A DNA stretch of 62,062 nucleotides from Methylobacter sp. (GCA_026399025.1 JAPLRU010000032.1:1-62062); one strand, 5' to 3'; shown: positions 23,773 through 33,855, counted from the first letter of the stretch. Numbers and translations: made by a program. The notes: generated by a model from the sequence alone, not told the origin.

Positions 23773-25179
23773 ATGACTCCAATTATCTTATCAGGCGGTT
23801 CCGGCACGCGTTTATGGCCGTTATCGCGTAGCCAGTACCCTAAACAATTTTTACCTTTAATTTCCGATAAAACCATGTTGCAGGAAACCCACTGCCGGTT
23901 GCAGGGGCTGGATGATTTACAGCCTCCTATTGCCGTGTGTAATGAAGATCATCGTTTTATGGTGGCGCAGCAGTTACGCGAAATTGGCGTTAAACCGGCG
24001 GCTATTATCCTGGAACCGGTCGGTAGAAATACAGCCCCGGCCGTGGCGCTGGCGGCATTGGCCGCTGCCGCCGATGAGGTGTTGTTAGTGCTGCCTTCGG
24101 ATCATACGATTATTGATATACCGGCTTTTCAATCAGCCGTTAATAAAGCTGATGTGCTGGCCCGACAAAACTTTCTGGTGACTTTCGGCATTGTGCCAAC
24201 CGGTCCGGAAACAGGGTATGGCTATATTAAACGCGGCTCAAAAGCGCATGGCGGGGCTTATTCAGTATCCGTTTTTGTTGAAAAACCGGATCTTAAAACG
24301 GCTAATGAATATGTCGGCAGCGGCGATTATTTTTGGAATAGCGGCATGTTTGTGTTTAAAGCCAGCGTGTTCCTTCAAGAGTTGGCAAAGTTCAATCCGA
24401 AAATGTTGGAGGTGTGTCAACAAGCTCATGCCTCCGCCGAAACCGATGTCGATTTTATCCGGGTTAACGCTGAAATTTTTTCGGCTTGTCCATCCGATTC
24501 CATTGACTACGCGGTGATGGAAAAAACCGATCGGGCAGTGATTATTCCGTTGGATGCGGGCTGGAACGATGTCGGTTCGTGGTCTGCCTTATGGGACGTC
24601 GCGGAGAAAGACGCTTTCGGCAATACCATTCGCGGCGACGTAATGACGGTGGACGCCCATAATTCGTTTATTCATTCCGAACGCAAATTAGTCGCTGCGA
24701 TTGGCATCGACAATTTAGTGATTATTGAAACCGACGATGCGGTGATGGTCGCGCCGAAAGACCGCGTGCAAGATGTTAAGCTGATGGTCGACCAGTTAAA
24801 ACAAGCCAAGCGGCCGGAAGCCGATTTGCATCGCAAAGTTTATCGGCCTTGGGGCTATTACGATTCAGTCGATGACGGCGAGCGTCACAAAACCAAACGC
24901 ATCGTGGTTAAGCCGGGCGCGAAATTGTCGGTGCAAATGCATCACCATCGCGCCGAACATTGGGTCGTGGTTAAAGGCACGGCCCTGGTCAGCAAGGGCG
25001 ATGAAAAGATGTTGCTGTCGGAAAACCAATCGACCTTTATTCCGTTAGGCATTGTGCATTGCCTGGAAAATCCAGGCGTGATTCCGTTGGAGATGGTCGA
25101 AGTGCAGTCGGGCAGTTATTTGGGAGAGGATGATATTGTGCGCTTTTCCGACCAATATGGGCGTGCACGCAAGGCTTGA
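23773..25179 (+). CDS. manC: Mannose-1-phosphate guanylyltransferase / mannose-6-phosphate isomerase
   Basis: The 468-residue bifunctional enzyme makes GDP-mannose. The N-terminal nucleotidyltransferase has the loop GGSGTRLWPLSRSQYPKQF (about 7-25) and FVEKP. The C-terminal cupin (about 355-468, RPWGYYDSVD, HHHRAEHWVVVKG) is the type II phosphomannose isomerase. It supplies the substrate for gmd and fcl 70 bp upstream. ATG follows AAAGGACTATTACT. Confidence 0.93.
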   Translation: MTPIILSGGSGTRLWPLSRSQYPKQFLPLISDKTMLQETHCRLQGLDDLQPPIAVCNEDHRFMVAQQLREIGVKPAAIILEPVGRNTAPAVALAALAAAADEVLLVLPSDHTIIDIPAFQSAVNKADVLARQNFLVTFGIVPTGPETGYGYIKRGSKAHGGAYSVSVFVEKPDLKTANEYVGSGDYFWNSGMFVFKASVFLQELAKFNPKMLEVCQQAHASAETDVDFIRVNAEIFSACPSDSIDYAVMEKTDRAVIIPLDAGWNDVGSWSALWDVAEKDAFGNTIRGDVMTVDAHNSFIHSERKLVAAIGIDNLVIIETDDAVMVAPKDRVQDVKLMVDQLKQAKRPEADLHRKVYRPWGYYDSVDDGERHKTKRIVVKPGAKLSVQMHHHRAEHWVVVKGTALVSKGDEKMLLSENQSTFIPLGIVHCLENPGVIPLEMVEVQSGSYLGEDDIVRFSDQYGRARKA

Positions 25180-25227
25180 TTTCAGGAAAAAGCAAACTTA
25201 TCGCTCCATACGATTACTGGCCCTACA

Positions 25228-25258
25228 TAAAAAAGGGACCGACAGTATTGCCGGTCCC
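25228..25258 (-). terminator. Rho-independent terminator of the RTX gene
   Basis: Stem GGGACCG (25235-25241) / CGGTCCC (25252-25258) with a T run (seven T) following on the minus strand. It lies 66 bp past the stop of the RTX gene at 25324. The plus-strand side has no T run, so it mainly serves the minus strand. Confidence 0.85.
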
Positions 25259-25323
25259 TCTCATTATGGCTTCAATTCCAACAGGCTATTGCCACTCAAC
25301 AACCCACTGAAATAAACGCCGGA

Positions 25324-28167
25324 CTAGATGACTAAGAAGTCTGCGCTAGTTAAACCTAGATCCGCACCGATAACAGCGACTTCGACAGCTTCGCCCGGAC
25401 CGTTGCCGTCGGCATCGTAAGACAAACTACCGGTGCTGCTGTCGTAAATCAAATAATCGTTAGCGTCAGTTGCCGCACCGTCAGTTACAAGATTATCCTC
25501 GGTAATGGTTTCTTCTGTATTAACAGACGTGAATATTGAACTATCGAGACTGATAGTGTCATCCGTTACGGAAAAATCCGCAAAAGTATCAACGTCCACA
25601 TCCGAGTTGATGATAAAGTCGTCTTGTCCTGCGCCGCCTGAGACCGTATCGCTACCTGCGCCTCCGCTAAGGGTATCATCGCCGGCCCCAGCCGTTACGA
25701 TGTCGTTGCCGGCTCCGGCATCCACCGTATCGTTGCCGGCTCCAGCCGTAACCGTGTCGTTACCCGCGCCGCCGTCGAGATTATCGCCGAGCGCATCGGT
25801 GCCGCCGGTAATTCGGTCATTACCGGCGCCGCCGTCGATAGTATCGACACCGGTGCCGCCGGTAATAGTATCCGCACCTCCTCCAGCCGCTATGTCGTCG
25901 TTGCCCGTACCACCGTTGAGATTATCGCCGAGTGTATCGGTGCCGCCGATAATTTCATCGTTACCGGCTCCGGCATTGATAGAGTCGCGGCCGGTATCGC
26001 CGGTAATAATGTCCGCTCCGCCCCCGGAGGAGATGCTGTCGTTACCGGTCCCGCCTGCAACGGTATCGTTACCGCTGCCATCGATAATAGTGTCGTTACC
26101 GACGCCACCGTTCAGGTTATCGCCGATAGCATCGGTGCCGCCGGTGATTTTGTCGTTACCTGCGCCGCCGTCGACACTGTCTGAACCGGTTCCGCCGGTA
26201 ATGGTATCGACACCGCCGCCGCCGGCGACCACATCGTTACCGGCTCCGGCATTAAGATTATCGCCTACTTTATCGCTAGCCTCCGCGCCTTGAATGATGT
26301 CGTTACCGGCGCCGGCCTGAATAGTGTCGCGGCCTTGACCGCCGGAAATGACGTCATCGCCGGCTCCGGTGTCTACTTTATCGTTGCCTGCGCCCAATTG
26401 GGAATAATCGCGTCCGTCCGAGCCAAAAAGCACATCGTTTGCCGCTGTTCCGGCTTCGTTAGCAAAAAGACCGGAAATAGCGGTTTCTCTAGGTCCGATG
26501 GCGTCGTTTTGATCGGTTATCCGGGTCAAATCGACGCTGTCTAAATTGGTCAGGAAAATGCCGGAATCCAAGACATGGTCATTGGTGTCGGCAATTGCAA
26601 TCGAAATGTGATGAGTCGTTAGGGAGGTATCGATCGGCGCCAGTACGCTGATTAAACGGCTGATACCATTGTATTCAGTAGGATAAACGCTGGTTCCATC
26701 GGCTAATTGGGTATTGTCGTAAAAATAGCCTTTATCGATGTTGCTTTGGGTGACGCTTAATATCGATTGAGGATTGGTTTTGTCGAATAAAGCGTAATTT
26801 TTGCCGTCGACGATGATCACCGCGCCATCGACATATTGATCGGCAAACAGCGAATACTCTTCGGAGCCAAACAGCAAATCGAAGCTGAGAAAATTGCCTT
26901 TGCCGGTAACGGAAACATCGAATGACAAGCTGGCGGCATCGTAAACAGCGGTAATCGGATCAAGTTGATTCTCTGCATTGAGCACTTTATTTTGATCGGT
27001 GACTAAGCCATTGACGGCTTTAAACACATTATCGTTATAACCGGCCGTATTACCAGCAGCCGTGAGCGGTTGCATGCTTTGGCTATTGCCGCCGGTATTG
27101 GACCAGTTATTCACCGCGCCATTGACGGTGTCGGTAAACGAGGATGAGGTGCCTTGTTTTTGGTTGTAAGTGTGTCCCAAGATACTTTTTGCACTGCCTG
27201 TGGTCAATAAAATCCCGGCATTGACCTCGCCTGCAAAGTTGTTGACGATAGCGGATTGATCTATCTGTCCGGCATAAACGGCATTGGATACGGTAAGGGT
27301 TTCAGGTTGGGTGCTGTTGTTGAAGTTAAAGGTTTCCGCTAAGCCCGTCGCGTTGCCGTTAAAGGCGCGGAACTGAGTCGTTGGCAACACATATTGTTTG
27401 GCGCTCATCGATAAATCATAGGTTGCTACGAAATTGGAGCTATCCGGGGTACTTTGCAAATTGCTGCTGCCGACAAAACCGGCGTCAACCCAATAAGTTC
27501 CCGGTTTCAGGTCGGCGCTAACCGTATCTGCCGCTCCCGTGTCATTAAAGCTGCCCTTGATTTGGCTGCCTTGACTGTCGTACAACGCTAAATCCACATT
27601 GCTGTTGGCATCAGGAGTTAAAGTGACGGTAACCGTAGTCGGTTTATCTATGGTAAAAGAGTAGGCGTCGTTCATGTCGCCTTTATGCTCGTTAAAATCG
27701 ATAACAGTGCGGCCATTACTGACTAATTGATGATCGGGAAGTGCAGTGGTCTCAATTGTTGAACCCCAATCAAGCGCACCCAAGAAATAACTGTTGTTTA
27801 TGCCGAAATCCGATGAATCCTGATTAACTTGCGGATGATAAGTAGCGGTCAAGGTGTAATCGACCGTGCCGATGAAAGGCAGCGTTTCCAAGCGATAATC
27901 GCCGGGAGTTAACGCGACATTGATCACATCGGCTTCCCCGGTAATGCCATCGGAGGCCGCTTTAAAGACAGGGACGCCGTCGATAATTTGATACAGATTA
28001 AGATCGGCGTTACCTTTGCTGACGCCGGGAGTAAAATTAGGTGTTGTGGTGAAGGTATAAATGTTATCTGAAGTGACGGTAAAATCGTAATAATTGCCTG
28101 AGCCTGCAACTCCGCCGCTTACTGTGCCTGTTATCGATGTGGGGGGGATTAAAACTGTCGTTGTCAT
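25324..28167 (-). CDS. Secreted RTX calcium-binding protein with PPC and choice-of-anchor domains
   Basis: The 947-residue acidic protein lacks an N-terminal signal peptide, as expected for type I secretion. Residues 1-110 and 130-240 look like pre-peptidase C-terminal (PPC) beta-sandwiches (NYYDFTVTSDNIYTF, YRLETLPFIGTVDYTL). Residues about 270-575 resemble a choice-of-anchor L domain (FLSFDLLFGSEEYSLFADQ). From about 580 to 840 run GGxGxDxxx calcium-binding nonapeptides arranged in a larger unit marked four times by GDNLNGG-like steps. The end (DTFADFSVTDDTISLDSS, then LTSADFLVI) is the secretion-signal region. No catalytic motif was seen, so a surface or matrix role is likely. No secretion genes are near. 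Confidence 0.85.
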   Translation of the reverse strand: MTTTVLIPPTSITGTVSGGVAGSGNYYDFTVTSDNIYTFTTTPNFTPGVSKGNADLNLYQIIDGVPVFKAASDGITGEADVINVALTPGDYRLETLPFIGTVDYTLTATYHPQVNQDSSDFGINNSYFLGALDWGSTIETTALPDHQLVSNGRTVIDFNEHKGDMNDAYSFTIDKPTTVTVTLTPDANSNVDLALYDSQGSQIKGSFNDTGAADTVSADLKPGTYWVDAGFVGSSNLQSTPDSSNFVATYDLSMSAKQYVLPTTQFRAFNGNATGLAETFNFNNSTQPETLTVSNAVYAGQIDQSAIVNNFAGEVNAGILLTTGSAKSILGHTYNQKQGTSSSFTDTVNGAVNNWSNTGGNSQSMQPLTAAGNTAGYNDNVFKAVNGLVTDQNKVLNAENQLDPITAVYDAASLSFDVSVTGKGNFLSFDLLFGSEEYSLFADQYVDGAVIIVDGKNYALFDKTNPQSILSVTQSNIDKGYFYDNTQLADGTSVYPTEYNGISRLISVLAPIDTSLTTHHISIAIADTNDHVLDSGIFLTNLDSVDLTRITDQNDAIGPRETAISGLFANEAGTAANDVLFGSDGRDYSQLGAGNDKVDTGAGDDVISGGQGRDTIQAGAGNDIIQGAEASDKVGDNLNAGAGNDVVAGGGGVDTITGGTGSDSVDGGAGNDKITGGTDAIGDNLNGGVGNDTIIDGSGNDTVAGGTGNDSISSGGGADIITGDTGRDSINAGAGNDEIIGGTDTLGDNLNGGTGNDDIAAGGGADTITGGTGVDTIDGGAGNDRITGGTDALGDNLDGGAGNDTVTAGAGNDTVDAGAGNDIVTAGAGDDTLSGGAGSDTVSGGAGQDDFIINSDVDVDTFADFSVTDDTISLDSSIFTSVNTEETITEDNLVTDGAATDANDYLIYDSSTGSLSYDADGNGPGEAVEVAVIGADLGLTSADFLVI

Positions 28168-28437
28168 GATATTTCTCTTGGGAGTGGAGATGAATTATTA
28201 TTTTTCAAGCATTATGCACTCATGGCTATCGGTTTGACGTGTTTACAGAACGCATGAGTTTTTGCATGGGTTTAACGGTAGCATTTTTTTACAAAAATGG
28301 ATAATCTAAATGCCTGCGTTATAAGTTCGGATTGCCGCTAGCGCACCGTGTTTGCTACTTCGGCGCTAGATTCGTTCCGCGCTAACAGGTTCGGCTTCCA
28401 TGCCGAAATAACGGTAACCTTGTAACCCGGCTACGAC

Positions 28438-31362
28438 TTAAATCACCACAAAATCCGCAAAGGTTAAAGAGAGGTCCACGCCTAACAGCGCGACTTGCAC
28501 GGCAACGCCCGAGCCGATGCCGTCGGCATCATAGCTCACCGCGCCGGTAGCTGAGTTATAGAGAATATAATCGTTGCTGTCTTGTGCCGTAGCCGCCTTC
28601 GTAAAATTATCGGCATTCAATACGCCGGTTGCTTTGAGTTTGGTAAAAATGCTGTTTTCCAATTGAATCGTATCGTCGACGACAATAAAGTCGGTGATCT
28701 TATCGGTGTTGGCTTTCAATGGCGCATTGAATTTGAATGTATCCTTACCGGTCCCGCCGCTTAAGGTGTCATTGCCGGTACCGCCTATCAACACATCGTT
28801 ACCGACGCCGCCGAATAACGAATCGCGCCCTACCGCGCCGTTTAACATATTATTGCCGTCGTTACCGGTTAAGGCGTTGTTGCCGGTGTTACCGGTAAGA
28901 CTGCTGGCCCCGGTGCCTTGAGCAATAGTGCCTTGTTCGATACCCGTCGGTAAGGTGTATTTGCTTAATTGATAAGGCATGATCACGACATCGACATCCG
29001 TTGGCGCGCCTTGATCGTTAATCACATCCGCGGCATCGTAGCCTAAATAATAGGTGTCGTTGCCTGCGCCGCCGATCAGGGTATCCACGCCCAAACCGCC
29101 GTCCAAGGTGTCGTTGCCGTTGCCGCCTTCCAAATAATCGGCATCTTGTTCGCCGTAGAGAACATCGTTGTCATCTTCGCCAAACAGCAAGTCACTGCCG
29201 TAGCTGCCGTAAATCGTATCGTTACCCGCGCCGCCGGATAAATCGTCATCGCCTGCTTTGCCGAGTATGTAGTTGGGTTCCGACAGGCCTTGCAAAATAT
29301 CGGTGTCATCGGTGCCGTTGAGGGTTACCACATTGGCGACGGGCGTATCTTGATTGGTCAGCGTTAAACTGCCGACGGTCACTTTTTTATAAATCACATC
29401 CAAGGTGGTGAGGTTAGCGTTGATGGTGTAGGCAATATCGCCGTCCACCAGACTGTCGTTTTGTCCGGTTACGGTGAAGGTTTGCGCGGTAGCCCAATTG
29501 GCTGAGGTGAATTTCATGGTGGGATTGCTGATAACTCCTTCGCTGGTATCGCTGCTGGTAAACGCAAGCGTGACATCGCGGGTGGGTGCTGAGTTTAATT
29601 TGACGCTGAATACCGCCGTATCGCCTTGCTCGCTGGTGATAAGGTCGCCGGCGGTAATGCTTACGCCGGGTGTTCCGCTCACGGTGGCGTCGGTTACCGC
29701 TGATGTTGCTGCACTGCTCACGCTTTCAGCTGTGCCCAACAAGTCGGTGTATTGGGCCGTGGCGGTAACGGTTTTGCCGATCTCATTGCCGGTTAAGGTG
29801 TAACTGTTGCCGGTGCCGATGTTGACGCCATTCGCTTGCCATTGGTAGCTGATTGCGCCTAAGCCGTCGGCATCGGCTAGAGTGTTTGCTGCGCTTAAGG
29901 TTTGGCCTTTAACGGCATTGCCAGTGATGGTGACCTTGCCGGTAGGTGGATTATTAGTAGTGTCAGCGACAACGGCCGTTGCTGTGCTGCTGACGCTTTC
30001 AGCCGTACCCAACAAATCGGTGTATTGGGCCGTGGCGGTAACGGTTTTGCCGATTTCATTGGCGGTTAAGGTGTAGCTGTTGCCGGTACCCAGATTGACT
30101 CCGTTCGCTTGCCATAGGTAACTGATTGTTCCTAAGCCATCGGCATCGGCCAAGGTGTTTGCTGCGCTTAAGGTTTGGCCTTTGACGGCATTGCCGGTAA
30201 TGGAGACCGCGCCAGTGGGTAGATGATTGACGGTGCCTTTGCCGTTAAAGCCGGTGTCTAACGAGCCGTCGGTGTTGTAGCGGACCAGCGCAGAATCGCT
30301 ATCGGTGGTACCGGCTAATAGAATTTTGCCGTCGCTTTGTACGGTGACGCTGTTACCGGTTTCCCAGCCGCCTAAATCGGTGGTGACTTTGCCGTCAGTA
30401 TCAAAACTGGTGTCAAAAGAACCGTCGCTATTAAAGCGCATCAGCACCATGTCATTGTTGCCGTCGGTGCCTGCGGCGAGGAATTTGCCATCGCTTAATG
30501 CGATCAGACTGTTCAGCGTTTCAGTACCGCCTAAATCGGCGACCAACTTACCATCGGTGTCGAAACTGGTATCAAGACTGCCGTTAGCATTATAGCGGAC
30601 CAATGCAAAGTCGCCGTCGCTGGTGCCGGCCGCCAGGATTTTACCTGAGCCTAATACCGTGACTGTTTTGATAATGTCTGTGCCGCCTAAGTCAACAGCC
30701 AATTTACCATCATCATTAAAACTCGTATCCAAGTTACCATAACGGTCCAGTCGTACAATGGCAAAATTATTACCACTTATACCTGCTATTATGGATTTGC
30801 CATCAGGTTGTACGGCAACCGCAGTGGCATACATACCACCACTATTACTATCATAAGCCCCCCATTTACCATCCCTAGAAAAGCTAGTATCTAAGGTGCC
30901 ATCAGCATCATAACGTGCAACTGCACCATAGTTAGAGGCTGATCCTCCTACCACTACCAGCTTACCATCCGCTTGCACCGTAACAGCACTGGCAGAATCA
31001 TTGCTATATATACCGGTCGTTACCTTACCATCCGTATCAAACGTCTTATCCAAACTACCGTCATTGTTATAACGGGTAACGGCAAACTTGTTATTGCTTG
31101 TACCGACTGTAATAAACTTACCATCGCTTAACGGACGAACAGCATTAATAGTCATAGTCGCTTTAGCGATTAATTTACCATCGCCGTCAAACGTGTTATC
31201 CAAACTGCCGTCAGCGTTGTAACGGGCAATTGCCAAATCATCGCTGGTCGTGCCTGAGGTTAGACCTATCACGGTAATTTTCCCGTCCGCTTGGGTAAAA
31301 ACATACTCGCCTATGTCGTAAGAACCGAAATCGGTAATGATCGCGCCGTTGATTGTGGGCAT
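28438..31362 (-). CDS. Secreted RTX protein with delta-60 repeats
   Basis: The 974-residue protein (ATG 31362 behind AAGGTG; a GTG at 31371 is an alternative) starts with seven or so delta-60 repeats (about 10-390), each like SVTVQSDGKILLAGTT then LVRYNTDGSLDTGF, probably a beta-propeller. Two near-identical 90-residue modules follow (GAVSITGNAVKGQTLSAANT; about 395-575), then a Calx-beta-like stretch, then RTX nonapeptides (about 720-880) and a C-terminal secretion region ending LTFADFVVI. The ending closely matches the RTX gene at 25324, so both probably use the same type I exporter. Binding or adhesion is likely; no enzyme motif is visible. Confidence 0.84.
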   Translation of the reverse strand: MPTINGAIITDFGSYDIGEYVFTQADGKITVIGLTSGTTSDDLAIARYNADGSLDNTFDGDGKLIAKATMTINAVRPLSDGKFITVGTSNNKFAVTRYNNDGSLDKTFDTDGKVTTGIYSNDSASAVTVQADGKLVVVGGSASNYGAVARYDADGTLDTSFSRDGKWGAYDSNSGGMYATAVAVQPDGKSIIAGISGNNFAIVRLDRYGNLDTSFNDDGKLAVDLGGTDIIKTVTVLGSGKILAAGTSDGDFALVRYNANGSLDTSFDTDGKLVADLGGTETLNSLIALSDGKFLAAGTDGNNDMVLMRFNSDGSFDTSFDTDGKVTTDLGGWETGNSVTVQSDGKILLAGTTDSDSALVRYNTDGSLDTGFNGKGTVNHLPTGAVSITGNAVKGQTLSAANTLADADGLGTISYLWQANGVNLGTGNSYTLTANEIGKTVTATAQYTDLLGTAESVSSTATAVVADTTNNPPTGKVTITGNAVKGQTLSAANTLADADGLGAISYQWQANGVNIGTGNSYTLTGNEIGKTVTATAQYTDLLGTAESVSSAATSAVTDATVSGTPGVSITAGDLITSEQGDTAVFSVKLNSAPTRDVTLAFTSSDTSEGVISNPTMKFTSANWATAQTFTVTGQNDSLVDGDIAYTINANLTTLDVIYKKVTVGSLTLTNQDTPVANVVTLNGTDDTDILQGLSEPNYILGKAGDDDLSGGAGNDTIYGSYGSDLLFGEDDNDVLYGEQDADYLEGGNGNDTLDGGLGVDTLIGGAGNDTYYLGYDAADVINDQGAPTDVDVVIMPYQLSKYTLPTGIEQGTIAQGTGASSLTGNTGNNALTGNDGNNMLNGAVGRDSLFGGVGNDVLIGGTGNDTLSGGTGKDTFKFNAPLKANTDKITDFIVVDDTIQLENSIFTKLKATGVLNADNFTKAATAQDSNDYILYNSATGAVSYDADGIGSGVAVQVALLGVDLSLTFADFVVI

Positions 31363-31962
31363 CGTATTCACCTTATTAATGTTATTTGAGGGTGGGGCAA
31401 AAGAAATTCGTGCAATGTTATAACATGAGTAGGTGTTTTTACTAGAAACATTCCGCGTTAGATGAGTCGCTATGCTTAAAGCCCTGGCGGAACGGGATTT
31501 ACAACCGTATTCCTAACTTTTTATTGTTCTCACGCTCCGGTGCTCGTCTTTATACACAAGTGTCTTGCGGACAAACACGAGCCTCGGAGCTTGGCAATGC
31601 GCGGAGGGTACACCTGCGTAGGGCGTGCCGTGCGCGCCTTGGGAGCTTCGCAGGTGCAGGATTTAACGCCAGCCCAGTGCCTGCCGTAACGCTAGCGTTT
31701 TAAGTCGCTCAATGGATGTCATGCGCGTAACAAGGCGCGCACGGCACGCCCTACGCCAGCAAGTCCGATCTAGCGATATAACGAGGCTTGAACGGCGTTG
31801 TGTATAAAGACGAGCGCTCCGGCGTGGGAATGCAGGAGTAGACGCTCCAGCGTCCCGAAACCGTGGGAACTCTGTTTTATGCTCAAGTGGGACGGGATCT
31901 GCAATCCTGACCCACTGAAGCGATATGGTATGATTTGAGTCGATTCAAATAGGAGGCTCCAG
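31363..31962. repeat. Repeat-rich gap between the RTX gene and the Rpn gene
   Basis: Family-B units lie at about 31525-31560 and 31806-31869 (TCCGGCGTGGGAATGCAG, CGCTCCAGCGTCCCG). Between them, at about 31619-31755, GTAGGGCGTGCCGTGCGCGCC and its inverted copy form a long palindrome, related to the repeat at 3518. No gene is visible. GAGGC (about 31952) precedes the next ATG. Confidence 0.65.
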
Positions 31963-32841
31963 ATGATTAGCAAATACTTCAACCCCTACACCGATTTCGG
32001 TTTTAAAAAGCTGTTCGGTGAAGAAGCGAGCAAAGACTTATTGATCGATTTCTTGAACCTGCTGTTGCCGCCCCAACATCAAATCGCCGAGTTGAGTTTT
32101 AAAAATCCCGAAGCGTTATCGGACACGGTTGAGGAACGTAAATCCATTTTCGATATTTATTGCCAAAGCGGCAGCGGCGAACGCTTCATCGTGGAAATGC
32201 AAAAAGCGAAAATGCAGTTTTTCAAGGACCGCTCCTTGTTTTATTCAACCTTCCCGATTCGCGAGCAAAGCCAAAAAGGCGTCTGGGATTTTCATTTGCT
32301 GCCGGTGTATTTCATTGCGATTTTGGATTTCAAATACGACGAACAAGAAGAGGAGCGTAAATTCCGCCGCGATGTTTGTTTAAAAGATCAGGACGGCGAT
32401 GTGTTTTATCACAAACTGCATTTCAAATTCCTGCAAATGCCGTTGTTTACCAAGCAAGAACACGAATTGGAAACGCATTTCGATAAGTGGGTGTATTTCC
32501 TGAAACACTTGGAAGATTTCGATCATATTCCGGCGATTTTGAACGAGCCTATTTTTCAAAAAGGCTTTGATATTGCTGAAGTGTCGCATCTGAGCAGCGA
32601 CCAATACGACGCTTACCTGAAAAGCATTTTGGAATACAACGAGGCCAAAGCTGCGCTGGATACCGCTTTTATCGAAGGAAAAACCGAAGGTAAGATCGAA
32701 GGCAAGATCGAAGGCAAGATCGAAGGCAAGATCGAAGTCGCCAAAACCATGCTGGCCGAAGGTTTTGAGATTACTGTGATCGCAAAAATAACGAAATTAC
32801 CCCCCGATGAAATCGAAAAGCTGCCTCAGAAAAATCGATGA
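31963..32841 (+). CDS. Rpn family PD-(D/E)XK nuclease (putative transposase-related)
   Basis: The 292-residue protein opens with NPYTDFGFKKLFGEE and holds the nuclease core FDIYCQSGSGERFIVEMQKAK (about 64-84, Asp and E-x-Q), typical of the Rpn/PDDEXK_2 family. Family members promote RecA-independent recombination and some act in phage defence. Near the C-terminus, codons for EGKI repeat four times (32686-32737), which is also typical of this family. It stands alone between repeat blocks. Confidence 0.87.
   Translation: MISKYFNPYTDFGFKKLFGEEASKDLLIDFLNLLLPPQHQIAELSFKNPEALSDTVEERKSIFDIYCQSGSGERFIVEMQKAKMQFFKDRSLFYSTFPIREQSQKGVWDFHLLPVYFIAILDFKYDEQEEERKFRRDVCLKDQDGDVFYHKLHFKFLQMPLFTKQEHELETHFDKWVYFLKHLEDFDHIPAILNEPIFQKGFDIAEVSHLSSDQYDAYLKSILEYNEAKAALDTAFIEGKTEGKIEGKIEGKIEGKIEVAKTMLAEGFEITVIAKITKLPPDEIEKLPQKNR
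32686..32737 (+). repeat. 12-bp tandem repeat in the Rpn gene
   Basis: The unit AAGATCGAAGGC is repeated about four times, giving EGKI each time. The number of units can change by slippage without a frameshift, so linker length may vary between strains. Confidence 0.85.
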
Positions 32842-32955
32842 TGCCAACCATCCATGCCGGGCGTAATCCGACATGGCGGCTTCGATACGTCGGGTTACGC
32901 AATTGCCGAGAAGGTTTTGCACGGCTTAAGTCAGCAACATTCCCACAGTAGAAAA

Positions 32956-33040
32956 CTAAATAACGACAAAATCCGCATGGGTGAGCGCCAAGTTCATGCC
33001 CAACAATGCGATTTGCACGCCCGCACTGGCGCCGCTACCT
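32956..33040 (-). pseudogene. C-terminal fragment of an RTX gene
   Basis: The minus strand reads GSGASAGVQIALLGMNLALT and then HADFVVI and a stop. This matches the last 27 residues of the RTX gene at 28438 (GSGVAVQVALLGVDLSLTF, ADFVVI). The fragment has no start and joins directly to a truncated HAD gene at about 33038-33041. It marks a recombination end point. Confidence 0.8.
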
Positions 33041-33203
33041 CATAAAGATTGAAGTTTAAATGATGCCGCTCCTCCAGCTCGTCCCAATCCAGTTTAAACG
33101 CCGCAGCCGTTCGTTCACGGATATGATGATTCCAACCGTCGGTCAGCAGCAGGACGCCGCCGATGTCTACAAACAGACAGCTTATGGCGGTTGTTTCGTT
33201 CAT
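33038..33203 (-). pseudogene. Truncated HAD-like hydrolase, N-terminal part only
   Basis: It begins MNETTAISCLFVDIGGVLL with the HAD motif I position (D-I-G-G) and continues about 53 residues to NFNLYE. There the reading frame runs into the RTX fragment. Motifs II-IV are gone, so it cannot be active. It starts 8 bp after the phosphorylase fragment stop, so the two were probably an operon. Confidence 0.72.
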
Positions 33204-33210
33204 TGAAACA

Positions 33211-33774
33211 TCACTGTTGCCATAGAACGCGCACCTCTTCCAAGGGGATTGCGATGCCGTCGAAATAGGGTATCACTCGCGCCGTATAATCCGTGGCAGG
33301 GCGAGACGCAGGCACCGCAGTGCTGTAAACGTAGCCGTCCGATGCGCCGACCAGTTGGCGAATCAGCGTCATTTCCTGACATAGCGAAGGATTGTTGATG
33401 ACGCCGTCGGCGTAAAGTTCTACCCGCACTGTCTTGGGGTCGAGGTTATGCAGATAAAGCTGAAGCTCAAATAGATGATGGTTATTACGAGTTTCACTCT
33501 TTATCTTGCTAAAGTGCAGGGCGGCCCATTTTTGGTCCAGGTCGTGTTGCCATTCGACTATTTGCCTACCGATGGCGCAATCGCCTGCGGCGCGCGAACG
33601 GTAAGCGGCAGCCGCCGGAAGATAATAGTGCTCAGTGTATTCGCGCACCGTGCGGTTGACTGAAAAACGCGGCGTCAATTGTGCCATGCTTTCCCGCATC
33701 CGTTGAATCCACGCGCTTGGAATGCCGTTTTCGTCGCGGTTATAAAATTCCGGAATCACTTCCTGGCGTCTTTT
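33211..33774 (-). pseudogene. Truncated alpha-glucan phosphorylase, C-terminal part only
   Basis: The frame gives VIPEFYNRDENGIPSAWIQR followed by about 160 residues ending VRVLWQQ. This matches the C-terminal end of the GlgP-type alpha-glucan phosphorylases (about 850 residues in full). Nearly all of the enzyme, with its pyridoxal-phosphate lysine, is missing. The break upstream (33775-33813) coincides with a MITE-C fragment (TTCACCACGAAGGCACGAAG). Confidence 0.8.
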
Positions 33775-33855
33775 TATTCACCACGAAGGCACGAAGATCA
33801 CGAAGGAAAAACGTTGTAGGAGCGGGCCATGATTGATGAATCGAACGCTTATGGC

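Noticed and set aside
25505-26293. 262-codon plus-strand frame opposite the RTX gene
   Set aside because: It is the mirror of calcium-binding repeats (low-complexity SLPAPP-type product); the minus strand carries the real gene.
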